Assembly: GCA_902786615.1 (NCBI GenBank)
Contig: CADADE010000027.1
Location: forward strand, 1 to 64,000
Reading direction: 5' to 3'
From: Oscillospiraceae bacterium
GTDB lineage: Bacteria; Bacillota_A; Clostridia; Oscillospirales; Oscillospiraceae
Length of the DNA stretch: 64,000 nucleotides
A model generated the notes under the pieces. The model worked only from the letters and a program-made list of their open reading frames with translations, did not search any database and was not told where the DNA came from. Position numbers and translations under genes: made by a program. Numbering within the stretch: the first letter of the stretch is position 1; every line of letters begins with the position of its first letter. Of this stretch, positions 7,682-16,263 are shown piece by piece.

Positions 7682-9832
7682 ATGGACAGGTACCAGTTCG
7701 ACAAACAGATCAGGGAAGCGATGGAGGCGTCCTGCGTGCCCTTTGCTGTCTATCAGTTCCTGCAAAACCGGATCATCCCGGTCCTGCTCTCCGCCGGCTT
7801 TTGCGAGCTCTTCGGCTTTGACGACCGCGCCGAGGCCTACCGGGTCATGGAGTATGACACCTACCGCGACACCCACCCGGACGATATCGCCCGCGTGGCG
7901 GAGGCTGGGATTCGCTTCGCGCGGGAGGAGGCGGACTACGACGTGGTCTACCGCACGCATCTGCCGGGGAAGGGCTATTACCGCATCATTCACTCCCACG
8001 GGAAGCATATCTGGCCGGAGGAGGGCGTGCGCCTTGCCTATGTCTGGTACACGGACGAGGGGCGCTATACCGACCGGGGCGGCAGCATCGAGCAGAGCCT
8101 CGGCTCCCTGTTCAGCAAGCTCCTGCATGAGCAGAGCGCCATTCGCGGCGCGTCCTATAACTATCTGACAGGCCTGCCCAACATGGGCTATTTCTTCGAG
8201 CTGTGTGAGAGCGGGCGGCGGAAGATCCTGGATGCGGGCGGCAGGCCTGCCACGCTCTTTATCGACGTCAACGGCATGGGCCGCTATAACCGCCTCTACG
8301 GCTTCGCGGCGGGGGACGATCTGCTGCGCGAGATCGCAAAGCTGCTGGCCCGGCACTTCGGCGCCGACAACTGCGGCCATGTGGGGCAGGACGGCTTCCT
8401 CGTCTTCACGGAGGCCGAGGGGCTGGAGGAGCGCCTGAAAAGCATTTTTGAAGAGTGCAGCCACTTAAACGGCGGGCGTTCGCGCACGCTGCGCGCGGGT
8501 ATTTATGTTGAACAGGGGGAGCCGCTTGCGGACTCCGGCACGGCCTGCGACCGGGCCAAGCTGGCCTCACAGAAGATCCGCGGCACGATGCTGGCTTCCT
8601 ACAGCTACTTTAACGAGCAGATGATCGCCGAGCTTGCCGACGCCCAGTATGTGGCCGAGAATCTGGACCGCGCCCTGGCGGAGGGCTGGGTCCGCGTCTA
8701 CTATCAGCCGGTGGTGCGCGCCGCCACGGGCTGGGTCTGCAATGAAGAGGCCCTGGCCCGCTGGGTGGACCCGGAGCACGGCATGCTCATGCCGGACGTC
8801 TTTATCCCTGTGCTGGAAAAGAGCAGGCTGATCTACAAGCTGGATCTGTTCGTTCTGGAGCAGGTGCTGGCCAATATGCGGCAGAAGAAGGCCGCGGGGC
8901 TGCATGCGGTGCCGGTGTCCGTCAACCTCTCCCGCGCGGACTTTGAGGCCTGCGACATGGTGGAGGAGATCCGCCGCCGGGTGGACGAGGCCGGGATCAG
9001 CCGCGGCATGATCAAAATTGAGATCACCGAGAGCATGATCGGCCGCGAGCCCGCCTATATGAAGCGCCAGATCGAGCGCTTCCACCAGCTGGGCTTCCAT
9101 GTCTGGATGGACGATTTCGGCAGCGGCTATTCCTCGCTGGACGTGCTGCAGAACTTCGACTTTGACCTCATCAAATTTGACCTGCACTTCATGCGCCGCT
9201 TTGCCGAATCGGAAAAGACCCGCACGATTTTGGTGGAGCTGATGAAGATGGCGCTGTCCATCGGGGTGGACACCCTGGTGGAGGGCGTGGAGACGCAGGA
9301 GCAGGTGGACTTTCTCAACCGCATCGGCTGCGACAAGGCCCAGGGCTATCTGTACAGCAAGCCCATCTCACTGGAGGAGCTGCTCGACTGCTATGCGCGC
9401 GGGCGCGGCATCCGGCAGGAGGACCCGGCCCAGGCGGCGTATTACACCACCGTCGGCACCACCAACCTCGGCGATCCCGCCGTGATCCGAAACGGCGGGC
9501 TGGAGGTGCAGAGCGGGGCGGACGCCGTGCCCATGGCGGTGCTGGAAAAGGACGGGGAGCAGCTGCGCCTGCTGCGCTGCAACCGCGCCTACGCGGAGTA
9601 TCTGCGCCGCGTTGCGGACGCTGCGGAGATCGAATACCGGGAGAGGGAAGTTTATCTCAAATCCCCGGCGCTGGCCCGCATGGCGGAGGAGGCCATGAAA
9701 TCGGAAAGCTGGCTTCCCGTGCGCGAGCGCAGCGAGGAGGGCAATATCTCCCGCGCCTATGCCCGGCGCATTGCGGTGAACCCGGTCACCGGCGCGGCGG
9801 CCATTGTGGTGGTCGTGCTGGCGATGATGTAA
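7682..9832 (+). CDS. PAS / degenerate GGDEF / EAL cyclic-di-GMP phosphodiesterase
   Basis: A 716-residue signalling protein with no membrane segment. Residues 1-130 look like a PAS sensor (FGFDDRAEAYRVM, HPDD). The GGDEF-like domain (about 158-300) has GQDGF at 235-239 instead of GGDEF, so cyclase activity is unlikely. The EAL domain (about 325-575) is complete: E356-A-L with R360, Asn415 in VNLSR, Glu447 in EITE, Asp477-Asp478 in DDFGSGYS, Lys498, Glu534 in VEGVE and Gln554 in QGYLYSKP. It should therefore hydrolyse c-di-GMP, with the degenerate GGDEF perhaps binding GTP as a regulator. A further 120 residues follow, possibly a second PAS-like module. AAGGAAGAG precedes the start. It appears monocistronic. 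Confidence 0.9.
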   Translation: MDRYQFDKQIREAMEASCVPFAVYQFLQNRIIPVLLSAGFCELFGFDDRAEAYRVMEYDTYRDTHPDDIARVAEAGIRFAREEADYDVVYRTHLPGKGYYRIIHSHGKHIWPEEGVRLAYVWYTDEGRYTDRGGSIEQSLGSLFSKLLHEQSAIRGASYNYLTGLPNMGYFFELCESGRRKILDAGGRPATLFIDVNGMGRYNRLYGFAAGDDLLREIAKLLARHFGADNCGHVGQDGFLVFTEAEGLEERLKSIFEECSHLNGGRSRTLRAGIYVEQGEPLADSGTACDRAKLASQKIRGTMLASYSYFNEQMIAELADAQYVAENLDRALAEGWVRVYYQPVVRAATGWVCNEEALARWVDPEHGMLMPDVFIPVLEKSRLIYKLDLFVLEQVLANMRQKKAAGLHAVPVSVNLSRADFEACDMVEEIRRRVDEAGISRGMIKIEITESMIGREPAYMKRQIERFHQLGFHVWMDDFGSGYSSLDVLQNFDFDLIKFDLHFMRRFAESEKTRTILVELMKMALSIGVDTLVEGVETQEQVDFLNRIGCDKAQGYLYSKPISLEELLDCYARGRGIRQEDPAQAAYYTTVGTTNLGDPAVIRNGGLEVQSGADAVPMAVLEKDGEQLRLLRCNRAYAEYLRRVADAAEIEYREREVYLKSPALARMAEEAMKSESWLPVRERSEEGNISRAYARRIAVNPVTGAAAIVVVVLAMM

Positions 9833-9833
9833 A

Positions 9834-9885
9834 AAAGCGCCGCATTTCAGCTTTCTGCGGCACCCCGACAAAGGCGCTTTCTTTT
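9834..9885 (+). terminator. Intrinsic terminator after the EAL-protein gene
   Basis: AAAGCGCC (9834-9841) pairs with GGCGCTTT (9873-9880), followed by CTTTT. A smaller internal hairpin (CCGCA/TGCGG) competes. Confidence 0.7.
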
Positions 9886-9904
9886 GCGCTTTATATACTT
9901 CTTT

Positions 9905-10115
9905 ATGCGTATCGGCTTAGCTCAGCAAATGTGCAAACAAGAGGGGCCTTGGCTCCCCCCCGCCGGGGGGAGCTGTCGCCAGTGCGTACACTGGTGACTG
10001 AGAGGGGCCACGATTGCACCCAAGCTGGTTGCAAGACATCCCCCTCTCCGCCCCTTCGGGGCACCTCCCCCCGAGACGCCGCTTCGTGGTTTAGCCGATG
10101 AAACCCGATACGCAT
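9905..10115. repeat. Dispersed palindromic repeat, copy B
   Basis: A 211-base relative of copy A, with ATGCGTATCGGCTTAGCTCAGC-like and GGGTTTCATCGGCTAA-like ends closing on ATACGCAT. The inner hairpins have the same order but a diverged sequence: CTCCCCCCGCCGGGGGGAG, a CCAGTG/CACTGG pair, and CCGCCCCTTCGGGGC. It makes up half of the 417-base gap between the EAL protein and the secreted protein; the rest holds the two terminators. Confidence 0.7.
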
Positions 10116-10165
10116 ATACTTCTTTCACCGTAGTAAGGTTCCGGCCCGTCCTGCGCATTTTGAGC

Positions 10166-10199
10166 AAAAAACACAGACTCCGCTTTCGCGGAGCCTGTG
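10166..10199 (-). terminator. Intrinsic terminator of the secreted-protein gene
   Basis: A 12-base stem with one mismatch (10172-10183 with 10188-10199, TTTC loop) is followed on the minus strand by GTTTTTTG. Confidence 0.85.
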
Positions 10200-10250
10200 C
10201 TTTGGAACTCAATTGTCAGGATTGAGTTTTTGGTTCAGTTGCGTGTTGGA

Positions 10251-11405
10251 TTAGTCAGCAACCCACTCCAGGCCGTCCCAGTGCCAGCTGAAGCTGGTGG
10301 CGTCGGGCTTGGCGATGTCAGACAGATCCATGGAAGCCTTGGGAACGTTGAAGGCATCGATAAAGGCATAGGGATCGAGAGAATACTCGTTCCAGCCGTA
10401 GGCAGACAGAATAGCGGTGCCGTCTTCCCACTCTTCAACAGCATCCCAGAAATCGTCGAACTTGTCGCTGATTTCCTTAGCAGCCTTGGCCTGCATGAGA
10501 CCGTAAACATAAGCCTCGAGACCCTTGGCGCCCTTCTCGCTGGTGAGAGCCTTGCTCATAGCGGTAGAGAAAGCGTTGGCGTACTTGATGGGATCGTAGC
10601 GGTAATCCTTAACGACAGTCGTGTCAGCAGCGGTCGTCCACAGATTTCTGTTAGCGGAAGATGCGTAAACAGCATAAGCTGCCTTCTGATCAGGAGTGAG
10701 CTTGCCCCAGGAAGTAGCATCATAAGCAGTCTGACCGTCCTCAAGGCCCCAAGCGTTGGCGAGCTGCATCAGGTAAGTGTCATCAGCCGCATAGAACTTA
10801 TCGCGGGTAACATCGTAGGTGTAGATCTTACCGTCGCCGCCGACATAAACCGTGGAAGCGCTATTGTTCGCATCGGCGAGAGTAGCAAAACCGGAGTTGC
10901 GGAGAATGTAGTTCACAGGCTTTGCTGCGGTGCCGCCCTTAACCTCGTAGTGGGTGGAGAGCTCAGCAAAGGAAGCGATGTGGTCGTTCATGTAGTCGGA
11001 GATGGAGTCGCCAATGATGGATCTCAGCTCAGCCTTGGTGTTCTTGACCAGGGTGTCGTTGCTGACAGTGATCTTCTTGTTGACGTACTTGGTGCCGTCC
11101 CACACCGTGGTGTAGTAGGTGAAGTCGTCAACGTCGGTGAACAGGCCCTTGGCCAGGTCAACGACGAAGCTGTCCATCGCCTTGATGCCGCTGAAAACAG
11201 CGTTATCGGCAGCCAGACCGTTGTACAGATACTCGATGTTCTTCTTGGCGTTGGAGATGGCCTTGGTGCTGGCGTAGATAGAGGGCCACTCGTCAGTGGG
11301 GGTTGCGGGAGTGGGTGCGGGCTGGTAGGAATCTGCGAATGCGGCCGTCGGGATAATAGCGACGAACATCATCACGCAAAGAACCAGTGCAAGCAGTTTC
11401 TTCAT
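10251..11405 (-). CDS. Secreted protein of unknown function
   Basis: A 384-residue exported protein. I start it at 11405 because MKKLLALVLCVMMFVAI...AFA is a clear signal peptide; the frame stays open another 100 codons upstream, but that sequence is basic and lies over two hairpins. No good Shine-Dalgarno is visible, only A/T-rich sequence, which is unusual here. After a short Pro/Thr linker (PAPTPATPTDEWP) the mature protein is mixed alpha/beta with many Tyr, Asp and Asn (VYVGGDGKIYTYDVTRDKFYA) and ends in FSWHWDGLEWVAD. I recognise no family motif. Its base composition looks less GC-rich than its neighbours, so recent acquisition or strong secretion-type codon use is possible. It is transcribed alone, bracketed by hairpins. 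Confidence 0.75.
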   Translation of the reverse strand: MKKLLALVLCVMMFVAIIPTAAFADSYQPAPTPATPTDEWPSIYASTKAISNAKKNIEYLYNGLAADNAVFSGIKAMDSFVVDLAKGLFTDVDDFTYYTTVWDGTKYVNKKITVSNDTLVKNTKAELRSIIGDSISDYMNDHIASFAELSTHYEVKGGTAAKPVNYILRNSGFATLADANNSASTVYVGGDGKIYTYDVTRDKFYAADDTYLMQLANAWGLEDGQTAYDATSWGKLTPDQKAAYAVYASSANRNLWTTAADTTVVKDYRYDPIKYANAFSTAMSKALTSEKGAKGLEAYVYGLMQAKAAKEISDKFDDFWDAVEEWEDGTAILSAYGWNEYSLDPYAFIDAFNVPKASMDLSDIAKPDATSFSWHWDGLEWVAD

Positions 11406-11563
11406 TTTATATTTTTCAAGGGGGCCTTTTCCCTTGCGGTTGCTGGTTTTTGTACGTTTTGGGTATTCTGTATATTCATTTTTGTTCCCTGCCGCGCGGT
11501 CTTTTTCTTCCTGAGCATGTGTGTTATTTTTCACGGTACGGTGGCAAATTTTCAGCAAAAACG

Positions 11564-11604
11564 TCCCCGGTGGATTCGATGCATAATATGCATTCCACCG
11601 GGGA
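11564..11604. repeat. Large hairpin upstream of the secreted-protein gene
   Basis: TCCCCGGTGGA (11564-11574) pairs with TCCACCGGGGA (11594-11604), and the interior contains a second palindrome around ATGCAT. On the minus strand it is followed by CGTTTTTG, so it may be a second terminator or a leader structure. The rest of the 326-base gap 11406-11731 shows no gene. Confidence 0.6.
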
Positions 11605-11680
11605 TTTCTGTGCAATTCTGCCTTGCTCCGCAAAGGTCCGCGTGATGTCGTCCTCATTTTTTCAGCGGTTTTTTCTGCCG

Positions 11681-11719
11681 CAAAATTGGGGTACAGCGCA
11701 CTTTTGCTGTACCCCAATT
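11681..11719 (-). terminator. Intrinsic terminator of the iron-sulfur oxidoreductase gene
   Basis: A perfect 14-base stem, AATTGGGGTACAGC (11684-11697) with its inverse (11706-11719), with an 8-base loop. T runs flank it on both strands, so it is probably bidirectional. Confidence 0.88.
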
Positions 11720-11731
11720 GAGGTTTTTTAC

Positions 11732-14344
11732 TTATTTCCCTTCCCGCATTTTGCGGATCTCAATGCGCTTGCGGCGGCCTTCTATGAAGACGGGCAGGGC
11801 CTCCGGGCGGTCAAAGTAATCGATGCTCTCCACAAAATAGCGCTTGCGCAGGTGGATGGCGTCGAACTTGCACCTTGTGGTGCACACGCCGCAGCCGAGG
11901 CACTTGTTGGGATCGACGAAGGATGCGCCGCAGCCGAGGCAGCGGGCTGTCTCGAGCTTCATCTGCTCCTCGGTGAAGGTCCTGCGGTCGTCCCGGAAGG
12001 TGGACGCCTTAGCCTCGTCCTTTGCGGGAACCTGGCGCGCGCCGTTGTCGTAGCTCTGCTTGACGGCGTCGAAGTCCACGTTGTCCTTGTCAAAGGCGCG
12101 GTAGCTGAGCCGGTCGCGCCCGATGGTCAGGCTCTGACCGGGCTGGACAAAGCGGTGGATGGAGATGGCTGCCTGCTTGCCCTCGGCAATGGCGTCGATG
12201 GCAAACATCGGGCCGGTGTAGGCGTCGCCGCCGACAAAGATATCCGGCTGGGCGGTCTGGTAGGTAACGGCGTCCGCGATGACGCGGTTTTTCTCGTCCC
12301 ACTTTGCCTCGCCCAGATCGAGGCCGTCAAGGTCGATGCGCTGGCCGACGGCGGCGAGGATCGTGTCGCAGCGGACCTTTTTCTCCCCCTCGCAGAGGAG
12401 CGCGGCGACCTTGCCGTTTCTCTCCTCGATGGCCACGGGCTTATGCTCAAAGAGGAACTTTACGCCCTCTTCCTTCGCCTCCTGCACCTCGGCGGGGTCG
12501 GCGGGCATGTCGCTCTCCTTGCGGCGGTAGGCGACCGTGACGGAAGCGCCGAGGCGGACGGCGGTGCGGGCTACGTCCATGGCCACGTTGCCGCCGCCGA
12601 TGACGACGACCTTTTTGCCGACGGCGGGACGCGCGCCGGAATTGACCTCACGCAGGAAGTCGACGCCGCCCCAGACGCCCTTGAGCGCTTCGCCCGGAAT
12701 GCCGAGAGGCGCGGACTTCTGCGCACCGACGGCGAGATAAATTGCGCTGTAGCCCTGATCGCGCAGCTGCTGAATCGTAATGTCCCTGCCGATCTCCACG
12801 CCGCAGCGGAACACGACGCCAAGCTCCTTCAAAACGTCGATCTCCGCGTCGAGGACGGGCTTTTCCAGGCGGAAGCTGGGAATGCCGTAGCGCAGCATGC
12901 CGCCGGGCTGCTCGTTCTTATCGAAGACCGTGACACGGTAGTTATCGGCGGCGAGGTAGTAGGCGCAGCTCAGACCGGCAGGGCCCGCGCCGATGACGGC
13001 GATTTTCTTGTCGCTGAAATCATAGAGCTTTTTGGGGACAAAGCGGCTGTCGCGCTCCAGCTCCCGGTCGGCGATGAACTTCTTGACCTCGTCGATGGCG
13101 ACGGCGCGGTCGATGTCGCCGCGGGTGCATACGTCCTCGCACTTGCGGTTGCAGACGCGGCCGCAGACGGCGGGCAGGGGGTTCTCCTTTTTGATAAGCT
13201 CCAGCGCCTCGAGGTATCTGCCCTGGGCGGCGAGCTTGAGATAGCCCTGCACGGCGATGTGCGCGGGGCAGGCGGTTTTGCAGGGCGCGGTGCCCTCGGG
13301 CGCGATATACTCGCGGTTCGTGCGGTGCTCCGGGTTCCAATGCTCGCTCGTCCACTCGATATCGTCGGGCAGCTCATGAGGCTCGTGGACGATGGGCGTT
13401 TTGGCGCAGAGCTTCTGGCCCATCTGAATGGCGTTGTTTGCGCAGCGGTCGGTGCACTGACCGCAGGCGACGCACTTGGTCTGGTCGATCTCGGCGACAT
13501 AGTTGCTGCGGGAGGTGGCGGGAGTGTTATAGTACTGGCTCACGCCGAGGGCCAGGCAGCTTTCGGGCATGCAGTTGCAGATGGCGAAGGTCTCGCCCTG
13601 GTGCAGAGTGGTGATCTGGTGGACGCAGCCGCGCTCGTCGCATTTGGCGACCAGCGCCTTGGCCTCCTCCAGGGTGCAGGGCTTGCCCTTGCCGGAGCGG
13701 TTGAACATGTCGCCCACATGGCCCATAAAGATGCACAGCCCCTCGTCCAGATCGCCGCTGCCCTCGCCCATCAGCTTGCGCACGCGGCGGCACTGACACG
13801 GCGTAATGCTGAGGTGGCCTTCGTTTTCCTCCAGGTACTTGCTGACGCGCTCATTGTCGATCTGCTGGGTACCGGCGGGGATGGCGCTCTCCACGGGGAT
13901 GACGCGCATGATGCCCGCGCCCATGGGGGTGTTGGGGGCATGCTCGATCTGGCTGGTGGTGGCATGCTGATGGAAGGCATAGGCGATCTCGGGGTGGGCG
14001 AGACAGAACTTCTCATTGATGAGCAAAAACTCGAAAATGCCGGGGGTATAGGGCGGCAGCAGGTAGAGCTCAAGCTCCACCACAGGGATCAGAACCTGCA
14101 CGACAAGGCCGATGTCGAAGATTTCGCGCAGGACCTCACGGGTGCGCTTGACGCTCATGCCTGCCTTGTAGGCAACGATGGGGACGAAGGCCGGCTTCAT
14201 ATCGGTCAGAGCCAGCATGACCTTGATCTGCTCGTCCGTGATCCACTTCTCGAAGACCTTGTATTCCGCGCAGTCGGGCGTGATTTTGTAGTGCCCGCCG
14301 TTGATTTTTTCACAGAGCTTGATCAGATTCTCTCTTACAGCCAA
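11732..14344 (-). CDS. Large FAD/NAD(P) iron-sulfur oxidoreductase (GltD/NfnB-like core with extra N-terminal module)
   Basis: An 870-residue cytosolic redox enzyme. The first 290 residues have no GltD counterpart: a winged-helix-like start (SVKRTREVLREIF), then cysteine clusters CQCRR, CxxRGCVHQ and ICNCMPESC. A ferredoxin motif CVACGQCTDRCANNA follows (about 300). From about 350 it reads as a glutamate synthase small-subunit or NfnB-type flavoprotein: CPAHIAVQGYL, CGRVCNRKCEDVCTRGD, the FAD loop GAGPAGLSCAYYLA, the NAD(P) loop GGGNVAMDVARTA and the second FAD motif FVGGDAYTGP. It ends with CLGCGVCTTRCKFDAI. The TTG start at 14344 is fixed by AAGGAGG eight bases upstream. An electron-transfer or bifurcation role is likely; the acceptor is unknown, as no partner subunit is adjacent. 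Confidence 0.85.
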   Translation of the reverse strand: MAVRENLIKLCEKINGGHYKITPDCAEYKVFEKWITDEQIKVMLALTDMKPAFVPIVAYKAGMSVKRTREVLREIFDIGLVVQVLIPVVELELYLLPPYTPGIFEFLLINEKFCLAHPEIAYAFHQHATTSQIEHAPNTPMGAGIMRVIPVESAIPAGTQQIDNERVSKYLEENEGHLSITPCQCRRVRKLMGEGSGDLDEGLCIFMGHVGDMFNRSGKGKPCTLEEAKALVAKCDERGCVHQITTLHQGETFAICNCMPESCLALGVSQYYNTPATSRSNYVAEIDQTKCVACGQCTDRCANNAIQMGQKLCAKTPIVHEPHELPDDIEWTSEHWNPEHRTNREYIAPEGTAPCKTACPAHIAVQGYLKLAAQGRYLEALELIKKENPLPAVCGRVCNRKCEDVCTRGDIDRAVAIDEVKKFIADRELERDSRFVPKKLYDFSDKKIAVIGAGPAGLSCAYYLAADNYRVTVFDKNEQPGGMLRYGIPSFRLEKPVLDAEIDVLKELGVVFRCGVEIGRDITIQQLRDQGYSAIYLAVGAQKSAPLGIPGEALKGVWGGVDFLREVNSGARPAVGKKVVVIGGGNVAMDVARTAVRLGASVTVAYRRKESDMPADPAEVQEAKEEGVKFLFEHKPVAIEERNGKVAALLCEGEKKVRCDTILAAVGQRIDLDGLDLGEAKWDEKNRVIADAVTYQTAQPDIFVGGDAYTGPMFAIDAIAEGKQAAISIHRFVQPGQSLTIGRDRLSYRAFDKDNVDFDAVKQSYDNGARQVPAKDEAKASTFRDDRRTFTEEQMKLETARCLGCGASFVDPNKCLGCGVCTTRCKFDAIHLRKRYFVESIDYFDRPEALPVFIEGRRKRIEIRKMREGK

Positions 14345-14406
14345 AGGGATTCCCTCCTTGATTTTTGAAACGATATCGAATGGAATTGTATTTGCCTAAT
14401 ATATTT

Positions 14407-14435
14407 AGTTTATTCGCTCCCGTCATGATTGTCAA
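14407..14435 (-). promoter_or_regulatory. Sigma-A promoter of the iron-sulfur oxidoreductase gene
   Basis: On the minus strand TTGACA (14430-14435) and TAAACT (14407-14412) are separated by 17 bases, some 60 bases upstream of the TTG start. Confidence 0.78.
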
Positions 14436-14436
14436 G

Positions 14437-14475
14437 AAAAAGCGCAGGCAGCGCGGAAATTGTGCGGCCTGTGCT
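14437..14475 (-). terminator. Terminator at the end of the cobalamin operon
   Basis: Minus-strand AGCACAGGCCGC pairs with GCTGCCTGCGCT (two mismatches), followed by TTTTTC, just past the last transporter gene. Confidence 0.7.
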
Positions 14476-14487
14476 TTGTTTTACGCT

Positions 14488-15246
14488 TTATTTTCCGAAC
14501 AGTCCTTCATAGCTTCCCGGTTCCATGCCGTAGAGGGCGTCGATATAGCCGCCGGTAAAGATTTCCTCCGGCGTATCCTCGCGGTCCACGCGCCCATCCC
14601 GGATGCAGAGCACCCTGTCGGCAAAGCGGCGGACAAGCTCCAGCTCGTGCATGCTCATGACCACTGCGATCTCCCGCTCCCGTGAAAGCGCGCGCAGCAG
14701 CTCCAGAAATTCCAGCTTGTGGCGGATATCCAGAAACGAGGTCGGCTCGTCCAGAATCAGAAGACGCGGCTCCTGGCAGAGCGCCCTGCAGAGCAGGACG
14801 CGCTGGCGCTGCCCGTCGCTGACACGGTTGAAGTCCTGATCGGCAAGCGCCGAGACGCCGACCTTCTCCATGCTCTCGCGCACAACGCGCCGGTCTTTTT
14901 CCGTGAGGATGCCGAGGCGGCCCGTATAGGGATAGCGCCCGGCGGCGACCACCTCTTCGCAGCGCATCAGTTCCGGCTCCGGCCGCCCGGTCAGCACCGC
15001 CGCCGTGAGCCTTGCAAGCTCCCGCTCGCGGTAGTCGCTGAGCTTCTTCCCGCTCAGAAGGATTTCCCCGCGCACGGGCGGCAGGGCGCGCATCAGCGTT
15101 TTGAGCAGGGTGGACTTGCCAGCGCCGTTCGGCCCGATCAGGCAGAGGATGCGCCCCGCCGCAGCGGTGAGCTCAACGCCGGAGACCACGGTCTTCTCCC
15201 CGTAGCCGACGGAGAGGTCCTTTGTCTGCAAAATGTCCTCGCTCAT
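14488..15246 (-). CDS. FecE/BtuD-type ABC transporter ATP-binding protein
   Basis: A 252-residue ATPase that would power import of a siderophore, haem or corrinoid. Walker A is GPNGAGKST (about 38-46), Walker B LLILDEPT, the Q-loop region is AAVLTGRPEPE, and the H-loop is MSMHELELV. The signature is RVSDGQRQR, a usual FecE variant of LSGGQ. The start ATG at 15246 overlaps the permease stop as ATGA; the frame extends far upstream but that is read through the permease gene. Last gene of the operon. With the permease (15243-16262) and binding protein (16264-17361) it makes a complete importer. Confidence 0.93.
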   Translation of the reverse strand: MSEDILQTKDLSVGYGEKTVVSGVELTAAAGRILCLIGPNGAGKSTLLKTLMRALPPVRGEILLSGKKLSDYRERELARLTAAVLTGRPEPELMRCEEVVAAGRYPYTGRLGILTEKDRRVVRESMEKVGVSALADQDFNRVSDGQRQRVLLCRALCQEPRLLILDEPTSFLDIRHKLEFLELLRALSREREIAVVMSMHELELVRRFADRVLCIRDGRVDREDTPEEIFTGGYIDALYGMEPGSYEGLFGK

Positions 15247-16262
15247 GCGCCGCCCTCCCTTCCGCGCCGCAGCAGGATCCAGATCACCACCGGCGCGCCG
15301 AAGAGCGCCGTCACCGAGCCGATGGCAAGCTCCGTCGGCGCAAAGAGTGTGCGGGCGATGAGATCGCAGCCCAGGCAGAAAGCCGCGCCGCCGAGAAAAC
15401 AGGCGGGGATCATGACAGGGGGCTTTGCGGTTTGATAGAGGCCCTTCATGAGCTGCGGCACCGCGATGCCCACAAAGGAGATGGGGCCGGCAAAGGCCGT
15501 CACGCAGGCGGCAAGCAGGCTTGACAGGCCGATCAGCGCCAGGCGGAAGCGGCGGATATGCACGCCCATGCTGGCGGCATAGGCCTCGCCGAGCTGCCAG
15601 GCGCCCATGGGCTTTGCGAGGAAAACGCAGCAGACGAGCGCCGAAAAGACGACGAGTGCCGCCGTCCCCAGCTCCGCCCAGGCCACGCCCGAGAAGCTGC
15701 CCATCGACCAGTAGTGCAGGTTCACGATATGGCTGTCGTCGGCGAAGGTCACCACGAAATCCGTGACGGCCGAGCAGATATAGCCGATCATCACCCCGCA
15801 GACGATGAGGCGCGCCATGCCCCGCGTCCTCCCCGCCGCAAGCAGGAGAAAGCCCATGGAGAGAAGCGAGCCTAAGAAGGCCGCGCCGATCATGCCCCAG
15901 GCGTTCAGCGTGACGCCGCGCCCGAGGCAGGCGATCATCGTGAGCGCCACCGTGAGCTTTGCGCCTGAGGACACCCCCAGCACGAAGGGCCCCGCGATGG
16001 GATTTGCGAAAAAGGTCTGCAAAAGAAAGCCCGCCACCGACAGCGCCCCGCCGAGGAGCGCCGCCGCGAGCAGGCGCGGCAGGCGGATGCTCCACACTAT
16101 ACGTCCCGCGCCGCCTTCGTCCCCGGAAAAGAGCGCGCGCAGCAGCTCCCCCGCCCCGAGGCGCGTACTGCCCGCCGCGAGATTGAGAAAGCCCAGTCCC
16201 AGCGTCAGCGCCGCGAGAAGCAGGAAGCAGAGAAGATAACGTTTTGTCCGACCTGTGCTCAT
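15243..16262 (-). CDS. FecCD/BtuC-family ABC transporter permease
   Basis: A 339-residue integral membrane permease with about nine to ten hydrophobic helices. Hallmarks of the FecCD family are IRLPRLLAAALLGGALSVAGFLLQ (about 58-81) followed by FANPIAGPFVLGVSSGA, and the later GLSSLLAACVTAFAGPISFVGIAVPQL. It forms the homodimeric channel for metal-chelate or corrinoid uptake. The start at 16262 is one base past the binding-protein stop. The stop overlaps the ATPase start by 4 bases. Confidence 0.93.
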   Translation of the reverse strand: MSTGRTKRYLLCFLLLAALTLGLGFLNLAAGSTRLGAGELLRALFSGDEGGAGRIVWSIRLPRLLAAALLGGALSVAGFLLQTFFANPIAGPFVLGVSSGAKLTVALTMIACLGRGVTLNAWGMIGAAFLGSLLSMGFLLLAAGRTRGMARLIVCGVMIGYICSAVTDFVVTFADDSHIVNLHYWSMGSFSGVAWAELGTAALVVFSALVCCVFLAKPMGAWQLGEAYAASMGVHIRRFRLALIGLSSLLAACVTAFAGPISFVGIAVPQLMKGLYQTAKPPVMIPACFLGGAAFCLGCDLIARTLFAPTELAIGSVTALFGAPVVIWILLRRGREGGA

Positions 16263-16263
16263 G

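Noticed and set aside
11406..11717. 104-codon N-terminal extension of the secreted protein
   Set aside because: It would place a basic, low-complexity stretch before a perfect signal peptide and run through two hairpins.
11387..14368. 993-codon plus-strand open frame opposite the iron-sulfur flavoprotein
   Set aside because: It has no domain, while the minus strand has ordered ferredoxin, FAD and NAD(P) motifs and a promoter.
15247..16095. N-terminal extension of the ATPase gene to 16095
   Set aside because: The extra sequence is Arg/Ala-rich and is the permease gene read in another frame; the ATPase begins at the ATGA overlap at 15246.
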